Shown here: piece by piece, positions 27,318 through 34,868 of the stretch
Numbering within the stretch: position 1 is the stretch's first letter
How the letters are laid out: every line of letters starts with the position of its first letter
Assembly: GCA_022823235.1 (NCBI GenBank)
Contig: JAJDXO010000039.1
Coordinates: forward strand, 56,944 to 120,943
DNA from: Rhodospirillales bacterium
GTDB taxonomy: Bacteria; Pseudomonadota; Alphaproteobacteria; Rhodospirillales; UBA2165
Direction of reading: 5' to 3'
DNA length: 64,000 nt
Position numbers and translations under genes: made by a program
Notes under the pieces: model-generated
Seen by the model: only the letters and a program-made list of their open reading frames with translations
The model's database searches: none
Told to the model about the DNA's origin: nothing

Positions 27318-29212
27318 TGCTGATAGGATTGTTCGAGGCTGGCCCGATTGACCGTCACCCCGTGACGCTGGCGGAGCGCCTGAGTGAATTGGGCGGTCAG
27401 ATCCGCCCCGATATCGCCGGCGATCTGGCCCCGGACGGCGCTCAAGCCATCCCGGTCGGCGGAGGGAACGGCGGCAACGACATCTTTCAGACGGGCAACG
27501 TAGTGCGCGCCGTCCCCCGCCGCCGTGACCACGCCGCCCCGGTCAATGCCGAACAGCTCGGTGATCAGCTGGCCGGGCAGCGGTTTCTCCAAGCCTTGTC
27601 CCGTGCGAAGAAACGGCTTGGTCTCCGAAATCCCGGCGCCGCCCAGGTTGCTCAGTTCGTTCAGCGTGACGCCGCTCTTGAGGCGGGCGACGAGATCTTC
27701 GGCCCGTTTTCGAGTCGCCTTGGCGCGCGCCGCGTCCTTCCAGGCCGCGGCGACGCGGTCGCGGATGCCGCCCAACGGCCGCAATGCCGGCGGCGTCACG
27801 CGGTCCACCCGGAGGATGAAATAGCCGTTGTCGCCGAGGTCGTTCAGGGCGCTCTCCTGACCCTGTTCGGTTTCGAACGCGGCCCGGAGGATCGGGCTTT
27901 GCCGGTCGACACCCTCCACCGGCCGGCCCCTGGCGTCGGTGCCTGCCGCGGACAGCGCGCTGATCTTGCGGACATTGATATTCAATTGCCGCGCCGCCTC
28001 TTCGATGGTGGCCCCGCCGCCGAGTACGTCCTCGAACCGGTTGGCCAGCCCGAACAACTCGTCAACCGCCTTGTCTTCGGCCAGCACGCGGCGGATCTCG
28101 TCCCGCACCTCGCTCAAGGGCTGGACGGTCGCTTCCCGAATCTCGCCGACACGGACAATATGCCAACCCAAAGCTGTCTTGATGGGCTGGCTGACGGTTC
28201 CCGTAGCCAGGGCAAAGGCCGCATCGGCCAATTCCGGGAGCGGCACCTGATCGCGGCTCAACAGCCCGAGATCGGTATCGGCGGGACCCAATCCCGCGAC
28301 GTCCTTGGCAACCTTGGCGAAATCTTCACCGAGGGAAAGTTTGGTGTAGGCGTCGCGAGCCTTGGATTCGTCCTCCACGAGGATTTGCCGGAGCTCCCGC
28401 CGGGCCGGCGTCGAGTACCGGGCGATCTGTGCCTGGTATTCTTCCTCGATGGCTTCATCGGTTACGTCGATTTCGTCGAGAATATCCTTGGTCTTCAGTT
28501 CCGCCAGGGTCAGCGCGCGGTACTCCGGCGCGGTGAACCGGGCGGCGTTCTGCTGATGAAATTCGCGGAGTGCGGCCGAATCCGGTTCGCCGACGTTCCT
28601 GACGGCGGAGTTGTCCAACCGGATAATTTCGGCGACCCGCCGCTGGTTCCGGTAGCGGTACACTTGATTCACCATGGTCGAGGGCAGCGCCTCCCCGGCG
28701 TCGAGGCTGCTCAAATATTGCTGCCGGAGGAGCGTGTTGCGGAGCAGGGCGACGTAACCGGCCTCGGTAAGGCCGTTGCTGCGGAGGGCCTGGTCAAAGG
28801 CGGCACGGTTGAACGCCCCTTGCGGTGTCCGGAAGCGCTCGTCCGATTGGATGTTGGCGCGGACCACGTCGTCACTGATCAGGAGACCGAGATCGCCCGC
28901 GCCGATGGTAAGAAGATCGCGCTGGACGATGGTTTCGAGGGCGGCGTCCAACAGTCCCATTTCCCGGGCCTGGGTCGCGTCGATGTCGGTGCCGAGGAGT
29001 TGGCGGAACCGCCGGATTTGCTGCGACACCTCGCGGCCCACTTCGTGCCGGGTGATGTCGTGCTCACCGACCGTGGCGACAATTTGGCTGGCGGCCTGCC
29101 GGGCGCCCGGAAGATGATCGCCGATACCCCAGATGCCGAAGCTGAGAATCAGAATGCCGAACAGGATATAGGTGGCGATTTTCAGGACTTTTTGCTTGAA
29201 GACATTCAACAT
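27314..29212 (-). CDS. ppiD: PpiD/SurA-type membrane-anchored peptidyl-prolyl isomerase
   Basis: A periplasmic folding factor anchored by one N-terminal helix (residues about 11-32, ATYILFGILILSFGIWGIG). A SurA-N-like chaperone region follows, then a parvulin (rotamase) domain around 265-365 containing LGWHIVRVGEI, and a second degenerate domain towards the end. The start MLNVFKQKV was chosen because the cytosolic n-region and helix follow at once; an upstream TTG/GTG extension is unconserved. Length is 632 residues, typical for PpiD. It heads the trpE unit and diverges from the phosphoesterase gene. Confidence 0.9.
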   Translation of the reverse strand: MLNVFKQKVLKIATYILFGILILSFGIWGIGDHLPGARQAASQIVATVGEHDITRHEVGREVSQQIRRFRQLLGTDIDATQAREMGLLDAALETIVQRDLLTIGAGDLGLLISDDVVRANIQSDERFRTPQGAFNRAAFDQALRSNGLTEAGYVALLRNTLLRQQYLSSLDAGEALPSTMVNQVYRYRNQRRVAEIIRLDNSAVRNVGEPDSAALREFHQQNAARFTAPEYRALTLAELKTKDILDEIDVTDEAIEEEYQAQIARYSTPARRELRQILVEDESKARDAYTKLSLGEDFAKVAKDVAGLGPADTDLGLLSRDQVPLPELADAAFALATGTVSQPIKTALGWHIVRVGEIREATVQPLSEVRDEIRRVLAEDKAVDELFGLANRFEDVLGGGATIEEAARQLNINVRKISALSAAGTDARGRPVEGVDRQSPILRAAFETEQGQESALNDLGDNGYFILRVDRVTPPALRPLGGIRDRVAAAWKDAARAKATRKRAEDLVARLKSGVTLNELSNLGGAGISETKPFLRTGQGLEKPLPGQLITELFGIDRGGVVTAAGDGAHYVARLKDVVAAVPSADRDGLSAVRGQIAGDIGADLTAQFTQALRQRHGVTVNRASLEQSYQQ

Positions 29213-29391
29213 GACCCAGGTCCGCTGACAAGTTGAAACGATGGGGATTGTACCACCCCGCGCCGAAGCGGCGGCATCATAAGAGTGTGACCCCGGGCAA
29301 TCAACGCCGGGCTCGGCCAATCGGCTTGCACGGTTTCGGCGCGGCGGCTACCGTCGTTCGACGGCAAGGGTGGGGCGGCGAACAGGGACGG

Positions 29392-30381
29392 ATGAAGAAC
29401 GGAATTGGTCTGGCGCTTGTCGGTCTTTGCATCGCCACCTCGGCCCCGGCGGCGGAGTTCAAGTTCGTCGCCCTCGGCGATATGCCCTATGGCAAGCCGG
29501 CAAAAGTCTATCCGCCTTTCGAGCGGCTGATCGCCGAAGTCAATGCGAAGGCGCCGGCGTTTACGCTGCATATCGGCGACACCAAATCCGGGTCCACCCC
29601 ATGCTCCGACCGAATGCTTCTCGACCAGAAGCGATACATGAACGACTTCGCGTCCGCATTGGTCTACACGCCCGGCGACAACGAATGGACGGACTGCCAC
29701 CGTTTGAGGGCGGGCCGGTTTGATCCGGTTGAGCGGCTGGGTTTCCTTCGGCGCACCTATTTCGACAAGCCGATGAGCCTTGGGAAATCGCCGATACCCA
29801 TTGAGCGCCAGTCCGACCTCATGCCCGCCCACGCGCGCTACGTCGAGAACAGCCGGTTCAGCCGGGACGGCGTTTGGTTCGTTCTGGCCCATGTGGTGGG
29901 GTCCAACAACAATAACCGGACCCTCGCCAATGCCAGGCCCGGCAACTCGCCAAGCGCCCAGGCGGTCTTGGAGTTCAAGGCGCGGGACAAGGCCAACGCC
30001 GCGTGGCTCGAGGACGGGTTCGACAGGGCGGCGGCCGCCGGCGCCGCGGCGGTGGTCGTCGCCATTCATGCCAATATTTTCGACTACGGGAGTCTCGACA
30101 GGAAGACCGAGAAGTTCACCGGCGGGTCCGGCTTCAGCCGCTTCGGCGAGCTTCTCGTTCGCCGGGCCGCCGACTACGGAAAGCCGGTGCTGCTGATCTT
30201 CGGCGACAGCCACAACTTCCGGATTTTCCACCCGTTCCCCCAGCGGGCGCCGAATGTCACGGCGCTGGAAGTCTATGGCGCGGCCCATATGCACGCCGTG
30301 GAGGTCTCGGTGGACACGAAGGAGGATGCCGTGTTCGGGTTCAAGTCCATCTTCAACCCGGCCTTGAAGCCGAGCAAGTAA
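29392..30381 (+). CDS. Secreted calcineurin-like metallophosphoesterase
   Basis: A signal peptide of about 20 residues ends at SAPAAEF. The metal-binding blocks of the calcineurin-like superfamily are present in order: ALGDMPYG, LHIGDTKSG, TPGDNEWTDC, and later FGDSHNFRIF with an AIHANIF block. It therefore likely hydrolyses a phosphoester in the periplasm, but I cannot name the substrate. Length is 329 residues from the chosen ATG, which directly precedes the signal peptide; an upstream in-frame start adds 53 arginine-rich residues and is rejected. It diverges from ppiD. Confidence 0.8.
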   Translation: MKNGIGLALVGLCIATSAPAAEFKFVALGDMPYGKPAKVYPPFERLIAEVNAKAPAFTLHIGDTKSGSTPCSDRMLLDQKRYMNDFASALVYTPGDNEWTDCHRLRAGRFDPVERLGFLRRTYFDKPMSLGKSPIPIERQSDLMPAHARYVENSRFSRDGVWFVLAHVVGSNNNNRTLANARPGNSPSAQAVLEFKARDKANAAWLEDGFDRAAAAGAAAVVVAIHANIFDYGSLDRKTEKFTGGSGFSRFGELLVRRAADYGKPVLLIFGDSHNFRIFHPFPQRAPNVTALEVYGAAHMHAVEVSVDTKEDAVFGFKSIFNPALKPSK

Positions 30382-30449
30382 GGGTCCGGACTCGATTGAG
30401 CCGACATATGAGTGTTGCAGCGGCGGCATAAAATAACTGCGTCATGTAA

Positions 30450-30472
30450 GGTCAATTCGCTCCGAATTGACC
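30450..30472. repeat. Left palindrome (GGTCAATTCG arms)
   Basis: GGTCAATTCG and its exact reverse complement are separated by CTC. The same 10-base arms recur 400 bases downstream. Confidence 0.8.
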
Positions 30473-30682
30473 GAGCCGGGCCCGGACCCACTACTGTCCG
30501 GTTTAACTTTCACGACCTTGGATATTTTATTCCAAGCCCGAACCGTTTGCGCCGCAATGGACGACATAGGTATTAATGGCTATTTTCGGCCATATTCCAA
30601 GGTACTTTCACCGGCGTAATTCTCTTACTTGCCGTTAATCGGACAAAAAATCCGATTTGAAGAATTAAATTCAAAAAAACAC

Positions 30683-30712
30683 TTGCGACATGTGCGACCG
30701 ATATGGTATGGT
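30683..30712 (+). promoter_or_regulatory. Candidate sigma-70-like promoter
   Basis: TTGCGA and TATGGT with an 18-base spacer, ahead of a hairpin and a strong terminator. Transcription would begin near 30720. It is one reasonable match in an AT-rich stretch, so support is moderate to weak. Confidence 0.35.
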
Positions 30713-30719
30713 TTGTTCC

Positions 30720-30789
30720 TAGGATCGGGAGTTTTGCGCCCGGTCCTTTTTCGATGGGAATCCAAACCGCCCGGGCCGGCGGTTTTTTT
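30720..30789 (+). ncRNA. Candidate small RNA, about 70 nt
   Basis: The sequence after the putative promoter can fold into two hairpins. The first pairs GGATCGGG with CCCGGTCC (one G-U pair, 9-base loop). The second is an 8-bp terminator stem. They are separated by a pyrimidine-rich and then A-rich linker. There is no reading frame with a ribosome site inside. I do not recognise an RNA family. Expression is inferred only from the promoter-hairpin-terminator layout. Confidence 0.35.
30764..30789 (+). terminator. Intrinsic terminator
   Basis: AAACCGCC pairs perfectly with GGCGGTTT around a 6-base GC loop, and the 3' arm runs into a continuous run of seven Ts. This is the clearest rho-independent terminator I saw. 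It lies inside the candidate mobile element and would end the candidate small RNA. Confidence 0.75.
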
Positions 30790-30840
30790 GCGGCTTTTGG
30801 CCTGTCGGCGCGGTAACAAGCCGATGGTGAATATCCTGGA

Positions 30841-30861
30841 TGCCCCGAACAAGTCGGGGCA
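30841..30861. repeat. REP-like GC-rich hairpin
   Basis: TGCCCCGA and TCGGGGCA flank ACAAG, a perfect 8-bp stem. With the following ATGACGG it resembles the short extragenic palindromes dispersed in many alphaproteobacterial genomes. Only one copy was noticed in this window. Confidence 0.5.
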
Positions 30862-30870
30862 TGACGGGCC

Positions 30871-30892
30871 GGTCAATTCGGACGAATTGACC
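30871..30892. repeat. Right palindrome (GGTCAATTCG arms)
   Basis: Same 10-base arms as the left palindrome, here with a 2-base centre (GA). Taken as a reverse complement, the match to the left copy extends outwards through TAA and GTCA. Confidence 0.8.
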
Positions 30893-30975
30893 TTATTTGA
30901 CATTGAGCACGGACCCTGGCGCGGCGTTCCGGGCGCTGGACTCGGACGCCAAAAATGCTACACAAGCGGCTCCGT

Positions 30976-31088
30976 ACCCGCGTCACCGCCACTGCCCCCG
31001 ACGAGTTCCCGAACATGTCCCGACGCCCCCTGATTGCCGGAAACTGGAAAATGAACGGTCTCACCGAGGATGCCCGGACCTTGGCGCG
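30976..31088 (+). repeat. Direct repeat, left copy (tpiA 5' region)
   Basis: 113 bases that match the region upstream of and inside the start of tpiA about 3.9 kb away. The first 74 coding bases of tpiA align without gaps and with three substitutions. The upstream 39 bases align with small indels. The repeat stops exactly at the base before the ATG of the restriction-modification gene. Confidence 0.92.
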
Positions 31089-31092
31089 ATGA
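31015..31092 (+). pseudogene. tpiA: Truncated tpiA fragment (25 codons), possible leader peptide
   Basis: From its ATG this frame encodes MSRRPLIAGNWKMNG and ten more residues, then stops at TGA. It is the N-terminus of triosephosphate isomerase, including the active-site Lys in NWKMNG, cut off after codon 25. Relative to the intact gene it has two amino-acid changes (Ala to Thr, Gly to Glu). The TGA overlaps the next gene's start as ATGA, so ribosomes translating this stub could reinitiate on the restriction gene. Confidence 0.85.
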
Positions 31093-33926
31093 CGCCGGGC
31101 GAGTTCATCGGCAAGTGGCGGGCGTCGGAGTTGAAGGAAAGCTCGGCGTCCCAGGAACACTTCATCGACCTGTGCCGGCTGCTGGGCGAACCCACCCCGG
31201 CGGAGGCCGACCCGGCGGGTGATTGGTATTGCTTCGAGCGTGGGGCGCGGAAGGACACCGGCGGCGACGGCTGGGCCGACGTGTGGAGGCGCGGCCGCTT
31301 CGCGTGGGAGTACAAGGGCCGCCGCGCCAACCTCGACGAAGCGTTCAACCAATTGCGCCAGTACGCGCTCGCCCTGGAGAACCCGCCGCTGCTGATCGTC
31401 TCGGACATGGAGCGGTTCCGCATCCGCACCAACTGGACGAACAGCGTGAGCGTGACGCACGAGTTCACGGTCGACGATCTCGCCGACGGCGCGACCCGCG
31501 ACAAGCTCAAGTGGGCGATGTCGGACCCGGAGCGGCTGCGCCCCGGCGAGACGCGGCAGGGGGTGACGGAGCGCGCGGCGGCGACCTTTGCGGATTTGGC
31601 GCATTCGCTGCGGGAGCGGGGTCACGACCCGCAGACGGTGGCGCATTTCGTCAACCGTCTCGTGTTCTGCATGTTCGCCGAGGATGTGGGTCTGCTGCCC
31701 GACAGCATGTTCACCCGGATGCTGGAACAGGCGCGCAAGCGGCCGGAAGAGTTCGCCGATCTGGCGCGCGACTTGTTCGGCGCGATGGCGACCGGCGGGC
31801 GGATCGGCTTCGAGTCCGTGGCGTGGTTCAACGGCGGGCTGTTCGACGACGACACCGCGTTGCCGCTCGACCGCGGGGGACTAGAGACCGCGCTTCAGGC
31901 GGCGGCGCTCGACTGGTCGGAGATCGACCCGTCCATCCTGGGCACGCTGTTCGAGCGCGGCCTCGACCCGGACAAGCGCTCGCAGCTCGGGGCGCACTAC
32001 ACCGACCGCGACAAGATCATGCGGATCGTCGATCCGGTGATCGTCCGGCCCCTGCTCGCGGAGTGGGAGACGGCGAAGGCCGGGATCGCGGCCATGGTCG
32101 AACGCGCCGACGCGGCGGGGTCGCAAGCGGCGCAGTCACGAATGCGGCGGCAGGCGGACGAGGCGCTGCGGACCTTCCTCGAACGGCTGCGGACGTTCAC
32201 TGTGCTCGATCCCGCCTGCGGGTCGGGAAACTTCCTCTATCTGGCGCTGCATGCGCTCAAGGACATCGAGCACCGGGTTCAGCTTGAAGCCGAGGCGCTC
32301 GGTCTTGCGCGCGGGTTCCCGGCGGTCGGCCCAGCGAACGTGAAGGGCATCGAGATCAACGCCTACGCGGCGGAGCTTGCCCGCGTCTCCGTGTGGATCG
32401 GCGAAATCCAGTGGATGCGGCGCAACGGGTTCAGCAACTCGACCAACCCGATTCTCGATCCGCTCGACACCATCGAATGCCGGGACGCGATCCTTGCGCC
32501 CGACGATGACGAGCCGGACTGGCCGGAGGCCGACGTGGTGATCGGCAACCCGCCGTTTTTGGGGGACCGGGTGATGCGGGACGGCCTCGGCCATGAGTAC
32601 ACCGAAACCCTGCGCCGGACCTACCGGGGTTCGGTCCCCGGTTCCGCCGATCTGGTCTGCTACTGGTTTGCCAAGGCCGGGGCCTTGTTGGCCAAGGGCA
32701 GCATTGCCCGTGTCGGCCTCGTCGCCACAAATTCCATACGCGGCGGCAACAACCGGCCTGTCCTTGACCGAATTGTTGCCGATTGCACCATTTTTGACGC
32801 TTGGTCGGATGAACCCTGGGTGATCGACGGCGCGGCCGTGCGGGTGTCGCTGGTATGTTTCGGCCCGCGTGACGCGGACCTTCCCTTCGCACTGAACGGC
32901 GAGCCAGCGCCCCAAATCCACGCTGACCTTACGGCAGGCGGCATCGACCTGACGCGGGCGGCGAGGCTGGACCGGAACGGGGATACGGCGTTTCTCGGGG
33001 TCAACAAGAACGGCGCATTCGATATTCCGGGCGATCTGGCGAGGGAGTGGCTTCGCCTGCCGGCCAACCCGAACGGACGCTCGAACGCCGATGTCCTGAA
33101 ACCCCGAATCGTCGGCAGAGACGTTGTCCAGCGTTCCTCCGACCAATGGATAATCGACTTCGGCTCCGCCATGACCGAAGTGGAAGCCGCACTTTATGAA
33201 GCGCCTTTCGCGCATATCGTTGAGCATGTGAAACCGGTGCGGGCGAGTAACCGGGTCAAGGCGCTCAGGAATAATTGGTGGCGGCACTGGCGGCCTCGTC
33301 CGGCAATGTGGCGGGCCGTCGGCGGTATGGCCCGCTATATCGCAACGCCGACACTGGCCAAGCATCGCCTGTTCGTCTGGCTTGATGTGGGCGTCTGCCC
33401 CGACCACCAGTTGATCGTCATCGCCCGCGACGACGATGTGACCTTCGGCATCCTGCACAGCCGGTTCCACGAGGCATGGTCGCTGCGGTTGGGCACAAGC
33501 CTGGAAGACCGCCCGCGCTACACGCCGACCACCACCTTCGAGACCTTCCCCTTCCCGGACGGCCTCTCGCCCGACATCCCCGTCGCCGATTACGCCGAAG
33601 ACTCGCGCGCCGTCGCCATCGCGGATGCCGCGCGGCGGCTGGTGGAACTGCGCGACCGATGGCTCAACCCGCCGGAATGGGTGGAGTGGGTGGATGAGCC
33701 GGTGCCCGGCTATCCGAAGCGCCCTGTCCCGCGCGACGAAGCGGCGGCGAAGCAACTCAAGGCGCGGACGCTGACCAACCTCTACAACGACCGTCCGCAA
33801 TGGCTCGCCGACGCCCATGCCGCCCTTGATGCCGCCGTGGCGGCGGCCTACGGCTGGGATTTGGACATTGGCGAGGACGAGGCGCTGCGAAAATTGCTGG
33901 AACTCAATCATCAAGCTATACTTTGA
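31089..33926 (+). CDS. MmeI-like (type IIL) restriction-modification enzyme
   Basis: A single polypeptide of 945 residues that probably both methylates and cuts DNA. Near the N-terminus is D64-x9-E74-x-K76 (ending AWEYK), the PD-(D/E)xK nuclease pattern with the same spacing known for MmeI. A helical connector follows. The N6-adenine methyltransferase part has LGAHYTDRD near 302, the SAM motif LDPACGSGNFLYLAL near 373-387, and catalytic NPPF near 488. The rest is a target-recognition region and a C-terminal helical tail. The ATG directly after the tpiA repeat was chosen; an in-frame TTG upstream would read through the repeat. Recognition sequence cannot be predicted from here. Confidence 0.87.
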   Translation: MTPGEFIGKWRASELKESSASQEHFIDLCRLLGEPTPAEADPAGDWYCFERGARKDTGGDGWADVWRRGRFAWEYKGRRANLDEAFNQLRQYALALENPPLLIVSDMERFRIRTNWTNSVSVTHEFTVDDLADGATRDKLKWAMSDPERLRPGETRQGVTERAAATFADLAHSLRERGHDPQTVAHFVNRLVFCMFAEDVGLLPDSMFTRMLEQARKRPEEFADLARDLFGAMATGGRIGFESVAWFNGGLFDDDTALPLDRGGLETALQAAALDWSEIDPSILGTLFERGLDPDKRSQLGAHYTDRDKIMRIVDPVIVRPLLAEWETAKAGIAAMVERADAAGSQAAQSRMRRQADEALRTFLERLRTFTVLDPACGSGNFLYLALHALKDIEHRVQLEAEALGLARGFPAVGPANVKGIEINAYAAELARVSVWIGEIQWMRRNGFSNSTNPILDPLDTIECRDAILAPDDDEPDWPEADVVIGNPPFLGDRVMRDGLGHEYTETLRRTYRGSVPGSADLVCYWFAKAGALLAKGSIARVGLVATNSIRGGNNRPVLDRIVADCTIFDAWSDEPWVIDGAAVRVSLVCFGPRDADLPFALNGEPAPQIHADLTAGGIDLTRAARLDRNGDTAFLGVNKNGAFDIPGDLAREWLRLPANPNGRSNADVLKPRIVGRDVVQRSSDQWIIDFGSAMTEVEAALYEAPFAHIVEHVKPVRASNRVKALRNNWWRHWRPRPAMWRAVGGMARYIATPTLAKHRLFVWLDVGVCPDHQLIVIARDDDVTFGILHSRFHEAWSLRLGTSLEDRPRYTPTTTFETFPFPDGLSPDIPVADYAEDSRAVAIADAARRLVELRDRWLNPPEWVEWVDEPVPGYPKRPVPRDEAAAKQLKARTLTNLYNDRPQWLADAHAALDAAVAAAYGWDLDIGEDEALRKLLELNHQAIL

Positions 33927-33972
33927 GTAGAGAAATAAACCGTTTCGATTCTTGTGAAAGGGCTACTGGTCT

Positions 33973-34602
33973 TTGGAACAGCTAAAATTTGTTGACAATC
34001 TTGACAACTTTTATGCGGCCATTAGCCTTCTCGTGCCCGGCCTTGTGATCCTGTTTATCCGTTCCCAATTCGTCACCGACCGCAAGCCGTCTCACTCAGC
34101 AATGCTCTTGAGTTACTTTACGGTGTCTGTTGTATATTATGCTTTTGCGTTTCCTTTATTCGAATTTGTCCAATCACTGTACGAATACGAGGCGATTTTG
34201 GCTTGGCTCGTATTGGTCTTTGTTGGTCCCGCACTACTCGGACTCTTGCTTGGGATCAATATCCAAAAAAATCTATTGCATCGTTTCCTTCAGTTCTGCC
34301 GACTCAATCCTGTCCATGCGATTCCAACTGCATGGGACTGGAAGTTCGGCAATATGACCCCGCAATGGGTTCTTGTTACCCTCAAGGACGATACCCGCTT
34401 TGTCGGATTTTGCGGACAAGAGTCTTTCATATCGTCCGATCCAATGGAACGGGACGTTTACATAGAACAGATTTACGATATAGACGAAAATAACAAATGG
34501 TCCTGGCCCGGTCGGAAGGGTATTCTCATCGCACCCGGCGAGGTCAAGACGATAGAATTCTGGCCCTACGCTCCAAAGGAGGATGCCGATGAGCAAATCT
34601 GA
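33973..34602 (+). CDS. DUF6338-type membrane protein, function unknown
   Basis: 209 residues with three predicted membrane helices in the first half (about 13-31, 42-66 and 74-95). A soluble C-terminal domain then has WVLVTLKDDTRFVGFCG, SDPMERDVYIEQIYDID and an EVKTIEFWP ending. This looks like the DUF6338 family, for which I know no established function. It starts at TTG with GAAAGGG about 12 bases upstream. Codon and base usage are visibly more AT-rich than the core genes around it, suggesting recent acquisition. It follows the restriction gene by 46 bases and overlaps the next small gene. Confidence 0.75.
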   Translation: MEQLKFVDNLDNFYAAISLLVPGLVILFIRSQFVTDRKPSHSAMLLSYFTVSVVYYAFAFPLFEFVQSLYEYEAILAWLVLVFVGPALLGLLLGINIQKNLLHRFLQFCRLNPVHAIPTAWDWKFGNMTPQWVLVTLKDDTRFVGFCGQESFISSDPMERDVYIEQIYDIDENNKWSWPGRKGILIAPGEVKTIEFWPYAPKEDADEQI

Positions 34603-34774
34603 CAGGCCGGTGAAACCGCCTCCGTCGCCCATTCAGAATCGAGGATACCAGCCCGATGAGACGTTCGGCTACAGACCGCGTCCGCAGGGCGGGCACCAAC
34701 CGACGACCAGCCAGGGCGCTCCCACCAAGCCGCCGTCTAATCCGCCGAACCAAGGGACCTCCGGCAAGAAGTGA
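34589..34774 (+). CDS. Small proline-rich protein, function unknown
   Basis: 61 residues, rich in Pro, Gly, Gln and Lys, beginning MSKSDRPVKPPPSPIQNRGY and with no hydrophobic segment; it is probably disordered. The start is set by a strong AAAGGAGG six bases upstream. The first 14 bases overlap the end of the DUF6338-type gene, so the two are translationally coupled. It may be a soluble partner of the membrane protein, but nothing in the sequence gives a function. Confidence 0.65.
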   Translation: MSKSDRPVKPPPSPIQNRGYQPDETFGYRPRPQGGHQPTTSQGAPTKPPSNPPNQGTSGKK

Positions 34775-34868
34775 AGGAAACTGCGAACGGACGTGGTGCA
34801 TTGTCCTGCGCTCCCGTCACCCGTCGGCAGCCAACGCGCGCCTGACCGCCTCGGGCTCCTTCTGGATC

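Larger units (their letters stand above)
30441..30901. mobile_element. Candidate MITE-like non-autonomous element
   Basis: Inverted repeats of 32 bases (left) and 31 bases (right) bound this segment. They differ at two bases and one single-base gap. Each begins GTCAnnTAAGGTCAATTCG reading inwards, and each is itself a palindrome. No transposase is encoded. Between the ends are a promoter-like sequence, two hairpins and an intrinsic terminator. I see no target-site duplication, so transposition is inferred only from the long matched ends; paired regulator sites are an alternative. Confidence 0.45.
30382..31088. other. 707-base region without a convincing gene
   Basis: An AT-richer region than its neighbours. 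It holds a 461-base element bounded by inverted repeats, a candidate small RNA with promoter and terminator, a REP-like hairpin, and then the left copy of the tpiA-derived direct repeat. Small dyads (ATCGGA/TCCGAT at 30638-30656; GAATT/AATTC at 30662-30672) lie just before the putative promoter. The open frames here have no start signals and run through the repeats, so I do not call them genes. Confidence 0.7.

Noticed and set aside
27329..29236. 635-codon open frame on the plus strand
   Set aside because: Antisense to ppiD, which has a membrane helix and parvulin domain; the frame has no motifs.
30629..31033. 134-codon open frame across the non-coding region
   Set aside because: Starts at TTG without a ribosome site and runs through the candidate small RNA, terminator, REP-like hairpin and palindrome.
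30897..31088. 64-codon N-terminal extension of the restriction gene
   Set aside because: It reads the tpiA-derived repeat in a foreign frame. The ATG after the repeat gives a protein that begins like other family members.
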